64,000 bases of DNA from positions 4,712,001 through 4,776,000 of the forward strand of contig OX442322.1 of assembly GCA_949358305.1 (NCBI GenBank), in the 5' to 3' direction. Source of the stretch: Strigamia acuminata (Eukaryota; Arthropoda; Chilopoda; Geophilomorpha; Linotaeniidae). The notes below the pieces were generated by a model, which did no database searches, was not told the DNA's origin, and worked only from the letters and a program-made list of their open reading frames with translations. Of the stretch, positions 8,606 through 17,927 are shown one piece after another; the stretch's first letter is position 1; the number at the start of each line of letters is the position of its first letter. The translations under genes were made by a program, and so were the position numbers.

Positions 8606-10353
8606 TGTGACGATTCTACTTTTGGGCTAATTTATTAGTCCTTTTGAGATAGATAATTCGGTTTATACAAGACGTTGCTAAGTTTAGCAACAACCTAACC
8701 GGGATAAGCTACGGAAGTCTTTACAAACATGAATATGTGGTCAAGTAGAAATAACTTACAGTTTTAGTGTGACATGACATATTTATTACTAAATACTAAC
8801 AACAAAAGATGGGTTCTTGACGCGTGTAAACGGGCGGTATCAACTGGTTGAGGATCCGGGCGAAGCCAGAGGGATACGGCTGACTTGCGGCATCGTCACA
8901 AATATCGCTACGGAGACGTATTTGGTCCGCAGCTCGAGTATCTAATAATGCGAAGAGTCCTTCGCATAAGTAGGAATATTCAGCAGAATATTCCATGTTC
9001 CAAATGAATAAAAGTAAAGTAATTAGTGGAATACAACAAATGAATTGTTGTATAAATATTAATTGGGCGGGGACCGTCACGACAATTGAGAGAACGTCGC
9101 GGGAGTTGTTGAGACTCCATCCGCCAGCATGCCTTACGACGACAAGATCTCGTGATCAGGCGCCGAGTATTTAATTGTGTGCTTTAACTCGCTATCGGTG
9201 GTACCAACCACCAGGTAAACATTTCTATGGACTTACCGGGTTTAAAAGATATTGCCAATACAGGATTACCAATGCCCGAGTAATTTGTTTAACACGATAT
9301 ATTTTATATATCATTCACGGGTTACTAACCCGGAGGGTACGATGGGGCGGGGACCGTCACGACGGTCGAGAGAACCATCGCGGGAGGATTTGACTCCTCC
9401 ATCCGCCAGCATGCCTTACGATGACGGGATCCATTGATCGAGCACCGGGTAAAATATTATTTGGCCACTGCCGTTGGATTACCATTATCCAGGTAGTTAT
9501 TTATCGCAACATCTTGGAGATATTACTCACGGGCTACCAACCCGGCGTGTTACCTGTGCATTAGGCCTTTACCGACTTTTAACGTGCGGAAGGACCAATC
9601 GTAGAAAGACGGGAACCTGTGAGGGCTGTTTACAACAACCATCCTGCAGCGGACTGAGGCCAGTTAGCTGAGGGACCTACTTTCATTTAGCAAGGTCGTA
9701 CTGTATACGACCGTTATATTAAGCCACCGTACGAAATCCTACTGTCCCGTAGAACAGCCGGCTAACGTTACGGGACCATTTCATGCGAACGCATGTCTAT
9801 TACCGGGTTGGTCTTCCCGAAAATGCCCTACAACAGTAATAACAAAATAGTAATGAATACTAATTGTGGAGAACTGAGGTGGCCTGATGTGTCGATAGAG
9901 AAAGTGAAATCAAACGATAACAACAATTCAACTACAGACAGTGTACGAGTTCAGTTATCAAGCCAGGGGGGTGAGTGGGTGAGAAACTGGAGCTTATATA
10001 GTTCTGTAGAACTACTAGATTGGCGACAGCCAATCAGCGTACGAATCGGCGGATTCGTGGGTCACTAGTCCGGACCTAATATATGACTATGTCCAGATGG
10101 GCCCAGTTGGGGTCCGGAAGGGTCCGATTGGTTCCCTTCGACAGGTAAGTAATGTGGATATTGATTCGATAGAATCAATATTGTCAAGTAAATAATACTT
10201 AGTTTATATCGAATAAAATAGTTATATTTTATTCACCGTGTCTAAATAATTATTTATCACACTTTTTAGTTTTATCGAGTTTGAATTACGCGCGTTTGAT
10301 AAACAGCGCCATCTATTGTGAACATTGATAAATACGGATTTGTAATCATCACA
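8606..10353 (-). repeat. Gyp-A 5' LTR
   Basis: On the plus strand it runs from TGTGACGATTCTAC to AATCATCACA (1748 bp), with the PBS on the inner side. It is clearly the same family as the 1552-bp LTRs of Gyp-A-del: shared are the start, the GGGGCGGGGAC...CCATCCGCCAGCATGCCTTACGA block, the TTATATAGTT box near 9995 and the end region with GCGCCATCT. It is longer because the GGGGCGGGGAC block occurs twice (about 9063 and 9342). The outer end interrupts an ORF of the Gyp-B region at 10354. Confidence 0.8.
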
Positions 10354-10848
10354 ACCTTCCGCTCCTTTTAACCCTTTTCGTTGAACTGCCACCGCCATGC
10401 TTCTTTGTTCCAAACGAAGCTCCTGTAGTCGTGTTTCATTTCGCTTGATTGTTTTACCCATCTGTTTTTGCATAAGCTTCATTCCTTGCTCGGAAAATTC
10501 CTGCTTCTCCATGGCACCCTTCACTCTTTTGGCTTTTTTGCACGCTTTTCGTTTCTCAATCCTACGCATCTCAGCTGATGTCAACGGCCGGTCATATACC
10601 TTTGGTGCTTGTTGTTGCTCTTTTTTCTCCGAAAATGGCCGGTCATAAGTGACATAATCCGTCAATGGACGAACTGGTGTTGTTGACGAACAAGAAGCCA
10701 CTGCTCCTCCTTCCATTTGTTCCGGTCTGGAGTCAAATTTGAAAAGGTTTCCCAATCGAGTTGACGCCCCTGAACACACTGAGTCCAAATCGTCATCATC
10801 CGACTCATGAACCCGCACGTATTGAAACTTATTCGTCATATCGTCCAT
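10354..10848 (-). pseudogene. Lys/Arg-rich coiled-coil ORF cut by the Gyp-A LTR
   Basis: The ATG at 10848 opens 165 codons that belong to the DNA outside Gyp-A. The frame then runs 43 more codons into the LTR and stops at 10222. The N-terminus is acidic (SDDDDLD near residue 15), the middle repeats a YDRP motif (DYVTYDRP, KVYDRP), and residues 90-160 are basic and probably helical. No family was recognised. It lies 386 bp downstream of Gyp-B pol on the same strand, so it may be an accessory ORF of Gyp-B or an unrelated exon. The protein is truncated by the insertion. Confidence 0.5.
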
Positions 10849-11233
10849 TCGAGCTTTGATAAAACAAAATTATATAAAAAAAAATTATAATCAATTCATA
10901 TTCAGCTGATCAAACATTTATTCCGAATTAATTCCCAATTTAGTCCGAATCTATTTCCAATTTTGTCTATTGTAACTATTTATTTAAATTATGAAGTCTA
11001 AACTTATTAAATATTCAATATGAAAAATTCCCAAGGTAATAATTTCTGTGCAATTTCTCAAAAATAATCACGTTAGATTCGTCTCAAATTTCCGCATTAT
11101 TAAGTTTTTAATTCAATTGTTCCACAACAATACCTACTTTCACACGAAAACTCGTTGAAATGAAGTTTGTTAAGACTTAAATCAGGCTTTGTCTCAGGTC
11201 GCTACAATTTACTTGTGCTTTCTTTGACAAAAC
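10849..11233 (-). other. Spacer downstream of Gyp-B pol
   Basis: AT-rich DNA between the Gyp-B pol stop and the 10848 ORF. I saw no polypurine tract or LTR start here, so the 3' LTR of Gyp-B is not in this interval. Confidence 0.4.
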
Positions 11234-14200
11234 CTAATAAAATGCAGTATAATCACGGCGATCCTGCTTTCGTAGGCGGCGTGACCGGAAACTGCCAACT
11301 TCAGGCGGCCGCGCATGCGCGTTGTTGTCGACCGTACTTGCGACACCTGGTGACGGTTTCGGTAATTGATTTTTTTCACTTTTCGCCGGAAGTTCATTCT
11401 CGAATAGGCCTCGTAATGATATTTGGTCATCATCGTCGATGAAACGTTCCGTTGCCGCAGAAACAGGTTTGTTTGACGAATTTTTGTTGTTTTCCGTGAT
11501 AATTTCGTTTTGGCTATCTGTTTCCTTCAAATCTTCGGCAAATGTAACCTTTTTAGATGTTAAAGGTTTCATAATGTCATCTGAGATTTCTTCTCTTGCT
11601 TTGTACGGTTTTAATCGCTCTATATTTACAATATCCATCTTCTTACCTGACGAACTTCGAATTTCGTAATCATTTGGTGCTGTTCTTCGCACTATCTCAT
11701 ATGGACCAGAGAATTGTGGCAGGAGTGTCTCGCTCAAACCAACCTTTCTATTTGGTGTTTTCAAATATACTAACTCTCCTGGTTCGAATTTCACATGTAC
11801 TCTGTCCAAGTCAAAGCGTTTCTTGCTTTTTTCACCTTGTTCTTGTATCCGTTCATTAGAAATTCTCCTTGTCTTCCTGATAAATCTGGAAGTACGCAAA
11901 GTGAACTCTTTTCGAGGAAGATTTAAGTTGACATCCACGTTGAGATCAGCTTCATAACCTCGCATTAAATAATAAGGGGTATAACCTGTTGTTCCATGGA
12001 CTCCAGTATTATAAGAGAAAAGAAGAAATGGCAAAAATTCATCCCAATCCGTATGATCTTTATATACGTAATTTTGCAACATTTTTGCAAGTGTTGCATT
12101 AAATCTTTCCGTGAGCCCATTTGTGCTTGGATGGTATCCGGAAGTGCTCTTGTGGAGGGATTTGAATAATGCAGATATCCCCTTAATCATCTCATTTCTG
12201 TATTCTGTTCCCTTATCACTCAAAATCTCTCGTGGGTTTCCTTCTTTCAGCATGACCTCATAAACAAGTGATTTTGCTGCTTCAAGAGCTGTGCAAGCTG
12301 GTGCTGCTCTAGCTATTGCAGTGCGCGATAAATAATCCGTAATAACGAAAACATACTTGTTTCCCGTGTCAGATGTTGGAAAACTTCCTAAAGTATCTAT
12401 GGCCACTCTTTCGAACGGTCTTGACACTGTCGACCACGGTTGCATCAATCCTTTTAGTGGCGTTGTCATTATGTTTGCACTTGCACATGATGAACATGAG
12501 AGTACGTGATTCCTCACGTCCCTATAGATCTTAGGCCAGAAGAATCTCGTTCTTATTCTCTTCCACGTTTTGTTAAGGCCTAAATGAGCTCCAGTAAGTC
12601 CGTCGTGCATTTCGACTAATACGCACCTGCGTAAATGCTGCGGAACATACAACAATTCTTCCGTGTTTAAGGAATCAAATTTCTTCTTCTTAAACAAAGT
12701 GTCGCCTTGAAGTACGAATTGCTTTAGCGTTTGTCTTCTGTTGCGCGGAAGTTGCTCATTTTTCTGCAAGGTTGTGATGATTTCCAAAATCTTCTGATCT
12801 TTGCGCTGCTCAGCAGGCAAATCGAGATTCTCGAGAGCTAGTGAAGGAATTTCTATGACTTCTTCTCCACCAACTTCTTCTGGAATTCTACTTAATGCAT
12901 CGGCATCTGTGTGTTTCTTGCCCGACTTATGCAGTACATCATAATCGTAATCAACCAGTTGCAGACTCCATCGTGGAAACCTACCATTTGGATTCTTGAC
13001 GCTTTTCAGCCATTGCAGGGCTGAATGGTCCGTGATGATGGTAAACTTCTTTCCATACAAATAAGGTCGATACTTCTCTATGCCAAACAATATGGCAAGA
13101 CATTCTCTTTCCGTCGCGTTATAGTTTTGTTCGGCTTGGCTCAGCAACCTACTTGCATAACATATAACGTGCTCCTGATTGTTGATCTTTTGCTTCAGGA
13201 TAGCTCCCAGACCGTAAGCGCTAGCGTCCGTCGATATTATAAATGGCTGTGCGAAATTGGGGTGAGGTACCGTTACCAAAGCTGTTCTTAGTCGCTTAAA
13301 TGCTTCTTCATGAGGCGGTCTCCAGTCGAATTTCTCGTCTTTCTTCGTAAGGTTGACCAAGGGTTTGGAAATATCAGCGAATCCTAAAATGAATTTTCTA
13401 TAATATGAGCACAAACCCAAAAATCTCCTTAATTGTTTGACATTTAGTGGCACTGGAAACTTTGCCACAGACTCGAGATTTCGTGGATCTGGTGAAGCGC
13501 CCTCTGAATCAATCACATGTCCGAGATACCGGATGGTATTGGTCCCGAAAGTACATTTACTTAGCTTCACCTTCAAATTCGCAATTCGCAGTTTTTCGAA
13601 AACTGAGTCCAAGTCTTGTAAATGTTGTTTAAATGTCTTCGAAAAGATTATAAGGTCGTCAATATAGGTTATACAGACCTTACCCAATAGATTGTCCAGT
13701 ACTTTGTTCATTAACTTCTGAAAAGCAGCAGGGCTGTTACACAGTCCTTGCCCCAGAACGTTGAATTCATAATGGCCGCTGGAGGTTGTAAAAGCTGTTT
13801 TCTCTCGATCTTCTTCATTTATTTCTACTTGGAAATATTCTTGGATTAAATCCATCATTGATAAAAACTGGGCCCCTGCTAGTTGATCTAAGGTGTCATC
13901 TATTCTTGGCAGCGGGTACACCATTTTCTTTGTCACAGCATTCAATCTTCTCCAATCGACACAAAATCTCCACTTACCATCTCTTTTCTTTATTAGCAAG
14001 ACTGGTGCGCTTCATGGGCTTTCTGATTCCCTAATAACTCCTATTTCTAGCAATTTCCTTGTTTCCTCAGCTTCTACTTCTTTCTCTGCGATTGAACGTC
14101 TGTACGGCTGCAAGTGAATAAGGTCATGGTCGCCCGTATCAATCTTATGACTAAAGTTGGTTACTCTTCCTAAATCTTTATCTGAAATGGCAAACCTGTC

Positions 14201-15025
14201 CTCATTCTTCTGGAGTAACTGCTTCATCTGCTGTTGTTGACTTTTATTCATCTTATCTTTGGCTATTGAAGAGTCAAAGTCAAAGCAATGTGCTTGCTTT
14301 TCATCCAACAATCCAATGCCTTTAGCAGTTGGGGAGCCAGAGTCAAAGCAATTTGCTTGTTTCTCATCCAACAACCCAATTTCAATAATATAATGTGCCT
14401 TACCAATTGCAGACTTCTCCTGTAGAAATATAGACTTCACTGTTGGATTTGCCACTCGAATGACGCCTTTGCCGTTCTCAAATTTCGTCAATGTCTTGCA
14501 ACAGAGAATTCCAAACCTATCGATTACATTACCTAAAGGTTCCAAAAACATTTCTGTTGTCAAGGTTGCACTCAAATTAACTGGAACTACACATTCGTGC
14601 ATTGGTGGAATTGCTATATTTTTTGTCACTCTTGCTACATAATTCTGATCCACATACGTCTTATTCATCGGGAAAACTGCTTCTACTCCACTATTTCGGC
14701 CCACAAAGATTTTTTGTAAGTTATAATCGACGACACACCTCGCAAATGTCATGAATGGATCACCCAATAAAAGCTGGTAATTGAAATTTCTAACTATCAA
14801 AACTTCAACTGCATACTGCAATTGTCCTATATGAATATTCAAATTTATCTTGCCCACTGGAGTTATTAAATCATTACCTATTCCTCGCAATCTAATGTTT
14901 GGCGTAGGCGTGTAATTCAACTGCAACATTTCTGCTATTTCTTCACTCAAAAGGTTACTTTTTGCTCCAGTGTCCATGACTGCCTTTATTTCCAAATTCT
15001 TTACAATTACTGGGATTTCCAACAA
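11234..15025 (-). pseudogene. pol: Gyp-B pol (protease, RT, RNase H, integrase) with in-frame TGA
   Basis: A nearly complete Ty3/gypsy pol in one frame. Protease DTGAKS lies near residue 18. RT has DLIQEYFQVEI, GQGLCNSPAAFQ and YIDD. RNase H has DASAYGLG, RECLA and TDHSALQW. The integrase HHCC ends in CSSC, and the triad sits in AIDTLG, SDKGTEY and NGLTERFN, with a GPYEIV module after it. A TGA at 14012-14014 replaces the Trp of the conserved SPWSAPV string, a single-base TGG to TGA change, and separates protease plus the RT start from the rest. The frame is open upstream to 15141 and overlaps the end of gag in the -1 register. Otherwise no frame breaks were found, so the copy is young but dead unless the stop is read through. 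Confidence 0.85.
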
Positions 15026-15132
15026 TGACTCCGAAATTTTTGCGTCAATTATGATGATGTTATCCTTTTTCCATCTTCTCTTCTTCTTCTTACTTCTATT
15101 TGGATGGTAACAGTTTCTCTGTGGCCAATCCT

Positions 15133-16539
15133 CTAGTTTCCCGTCTGAGATTGAGTGTTGACTCTAGTAGGATTAAAGATTCCTGGATTTTGAGGTCCTT
15201 CTCTTCTCCTTCTCCTTGGTCTTCCAGCATTACTACCTCTATCCTGTTGGTAACTTGGTGGATTATAGAATTCGCAACTAAAAGGATGATAGCATCCGCA
15301 CGAACGAGTATTATTATTATTACTATTGTTGTTATTGTTAGTATTGTAATTTTGACTACCACCTCTATTAATACCTCTTTGAAAATTCTTGTATTGAAAA
15401 TTCTGACCTCTTTGCTTCATTGGTGCATACCACTGACTTCCTATTAAGATGGGTACTTCAGACTCCGGATCCTCTGTCTCAAGAGCCAATAACTGTTGCC
15501 TTAGGTTTGCATTTTCAGTTAAAAGCTCGGCGTGGGTTAATGGGGTTACAACAGTTCCACTCAGTTTACCTGCTGTTACTGGAGTTACCTTTTCGTCCAC
15601 TACTTTTTGAAAAAGTGACAGCAGTACATCCGTTGGATCCTTGATTTTCATAGTTTCATACAACTTAAGTCTTTGTTCCATCTCTGCCAGTTTAGTCGGA
15701 AATACAGTTACAATCATTTGCTGCATTGCCGGCTTCAAACCTTGGTACACATAATTAATTTTTTGACTTTCAGTGAGTTCTGGTAATACAAAAGCACATT
15801 CGGCCAAAACTTTCTTCATATAGACATCTGCTGTTCCTTCTGTATGTCTCATGAAGTGAAGAGTATTTAAAACATTTTCCTGGCCCCTACGAAACTTTTT
15901 TTCAAGTTGTGGTTTCCACTCGGTCCAAGTCCATGTTGGATTCTTTTTTAATAACTCTACAAACCATGCCAGTCCATCAGTTTTCAATGCTAATGGTAAA
16001 TGTTTAACTCTCTCATCATCAGTGCCTATTGTGGCTTCGTACGCTACTAGCCATTGGTCGATGTTTCCCTTTATAGTGTCATTAAAAATAACATCCCGCT
16101 TTTGTATCATTACACTCTTAAAAAGGTCAGTTAGGACTGCTATTGGGTCCGCCATCTTGGATTTCGTTCCTTTTGATGTGGATCCCTGAGTATTAGTATT
16201 TACTAAAGGTGTTTGTACAAGTTTTATTGGTGTTAATAATTCAAAAACTGATTGTAACAATTTAGGCTTTATCAATTCCAAAGGTGAGGAAGAATCGAGT
16301 TCCTGTTGCGATAATGAGTCTTGAAAATGCTCTTCTTGGTTTATCTCAACAACTGGTTCCTCTTGTTTTATTTCAACAACTTGTTCTTCCTCTATAACTT
16401 CAGGTTTAGTGTGTTTTATCTTTCCACTCCCTCTTTTAGTTGAAACTTTGGGATTATCTACTGTCCTTTGTAGTTCTTGGTTTTGTAAATCTAGTACATT
16501 ATCCGTTTGTATTTGTGTAAGCTTTACTGGTTTTTCCAC
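15133..16539 (-). CDS. gag: Gyp-B gag
   Basis: A 468-residue Gag. Residues 1-115 are acidic and Glu/Gln/Val-rich. A retrotransposon-type capsid region spans about 120-320 (WLVAYEATIG, WFVELLKKNPTW, FRRGQENVLNTLHFMR, GLKPAMQQMI). The C-terminus is Gln/Asn-rich, with an Asn run near residue 400. No classical CCHC knuckle was seen. The Cys/His string CGCYHPFSCEF near residue 412 may replace it. It ends at a stop preceded by the frameshift heptamer. Confidence 0.8.
   Translation of the reverse strand: MEKPVKLTQIQTDNVLDLQNQELQRTVDNPKVSTKRGSGKIKHTKPEVIEEEQVVEIKQEEPVVEINQEEHFQDSLSQQELDSSSPLELIKPKLLQSVFELLTPIKLVQTPLVNTNTQGSTSKGTKSKMADPIAVLTDLFKSVMIQKRDVIFNDTIKGNIDQWLVAYEATIGTDDERVKHLPLALKTDGLAWFVELLKKNPTWTWTEWKPQLEKKFRRGQENVLNTLHFMRHTEGTADVYMKKVLAECAFVLPELTESQKINYVYQGLKPAMQQMIVTVFPTKLAEMEQRLKLYETMKIKDPTDVLLSLFQKVVDEKVTPVTAGKLSGTVVTPLTHAELLTENANLRQQLLALETEDPESEVPILIGSQWYAPMKQRGQNFQYKNFQRGINRGGSQNYNTNNNNNSNNNNTRSCGCYHPFSCEFYNPPSYQQDRGSNAGRPRRRRREGPQNPGIFNPTRVNTQSQTGN
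15136..15142 (-). promoter_or_regulatory. Gyp-B -1 ribosomal frameshift heptamer G GGA AAC
   Basis: The end of gag reads ACG GGA AAC TAG on the minus strand, so GGGAAAC lies directly before the stop at 15133-15135. Backing up one base enters the frame that continues into pol. Four nt later GGATTGGCCACAG can pair with CTGTTACCATCC across a 5-nt loop with small bulges, a plausible stimulatory hairpin. Confidence 0.75.
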
Positions 16540-17147
16540 TGTTAAGCTTTGAAATGCACTATAATTTTTATTTCCACTACTCTATAATGCACTTCACACA
16601 TTCACTAATAACCACAATTCACAACACACAATCCTGAAACAAATTTTATTTATTATTAACAATCGCCAATTTAAATTCAAAATATCAACAACAATATTGC
16701 TAATTTCCTGAAAATAGACAAATATCACCATTAGTCATCAACAGAATCAATATATTTTATCAACTTCCTGAAAAAAACAAAATTATATTTGTTAAAACTA
16801 TAAATTATTATCAAAATTATTTTCCTCTAAATATTTAATATTCAACAATTATAAACAACTATAATAATTAAATCCAAAATATTATTCAATTCAATGCACT
16901 CTTATTAAATATTCAATCACTATACTGTCTTCAAACTCTGAGTCACTCTATGATTCACTCTTATTTCTATCTAATATGCAAATTATATTGCACTACTCTT
17001 AAATTTTATAAGAATTCTTATTTTTAACTTAGCTTTTTCGGGGTTTTTTAGCTCTAATTTCTCAATTTTAGCACAAAATTGGCTGATTTTACTGTAAACT
17101 TTTACTTATTCACTACTTTTATCAACCAATTAGTGGGTCTCAAAAGA
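16540..17147 (-). other. Gyp-B 5' leader (non-coding)
   Basis: Very AT-rich leader without a coding frame. The segment 16930-16963 is a diverged inverted copy of 17239-17272 in the LTR (TTCAAACTCTGA against TCAGAGTTTGAA ends). Confidence 0.5.
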
Positions 17148-17165
17148 AAAGCGCAATCTCCACCA
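17148..17165 (-). promoter_or_regulatory. Gyp-B putative primer-binding site
   Basis: The minus strand reads TGGTGGAGATTGCGCTTT, 3 nt inside the proposed LTR. It begins with TGG as expected, but I could not assign the tRNA. Confidence 0.4.
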
Positions 17166-17168
17166 CTT

Positions 17169-17649
17169 TGTTACGTGGCCAACTGGCCAATAATGACCAC
17201 GTAACTTATTAATATTTTACTACTAAACATTTAATAACTAAGAGTGAGATAAATGAAGAGTCAGAGTTTGAATTGAAATAATAACAGTATCTTTTATTCT
17301 TTAATTACCAATCATAAACTTAATTGAAATCATAAAACTAAACCTAAGACTAAACCTAAAAGCAAAATAAACATTAAGACTAAAGACATGAATAACACCT
17401 TCTCTCTATTTGTATACTAATCATGCCATATACTGGCTGAAACATTAATCATTAGAAGTCCTGGGAAGACTGAGCTCTGAGAGTCAAAGTGGCTCTTTTA
17501 TACCCAAGTCACCCCCCTCAGTTAATTCCAATTGACTCGTCCGTGATGTCATCATCACGTACGCTGTCTAGTGATAGATTTTGATAACTCTAGTAACATT
17601 TGTGCTGGTTTGAGACGGTCGGCAGACGACACGACTCAACCGCATGACA
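17169..17649 (-). repeat. Gyp-B 5' LTR (proposed)
   Basis: On the plus strand it runs TGTTACGTGG to CGCATGACA (481 bp). The outer boundary is supported because Cop-3 LTR sequence, identical to 62830-62900, starts immediately after it at 17650. The inner boundary rests on TG...CA ends and a PBS-like site. The inner end carries a 9-bp inverted repeat GTTACGTGG/CCACGTAAC (17170-17178 and 17197-17205). The partner LTR is not in the window. Confidence 0.6.
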
Positions 17650-17720
17650 ATATAATAAATCAGGAGGTCGTAATGTGATTCTATATCACATCGATAATGT
17701 CATGGTCCCATAGACCAACA
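17650..17720 (-). repeat. Cop-3 3' LTR, outer end only
   Basis: Identical to 62830-62900, the U3 end of the Cop-3 5' LTR. It is cut at 17649/17650 by Gyp-B. The adjacent ATAT is the likely 4-bp target site of Gyp-B. Confidence 0.75.
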
Positions 17721-17733
17721 ATTCCCCCTTTCG
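17721..17733 (-). promoter_or_regulatory. Cop-3 polypurine tract
   Basis: The minus strand reads CGAAAGGGGGAAT immediately before the LTR start TGTTGGTC. The equivalent in Cop-4 is at 51480-51492. Confidence 0.65.
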
Positions 17734-17927
17734 ATGGAAATAGAATCAGGGGAAAAGAAATACAGTTACTGGAATTACAGTGTGTGATAACAATGGAAAA
17801 TAAACAATAAAGTCGAATCGCCGAGCCGTGTACTGTTATTGAAAACTCCACGTAAGCCCGAATATTACCGCAGAAACTCGGTGATTCTCGAAGTCGGGTA
17901 CATAACAAAAGAATGTCACGATAAAGT

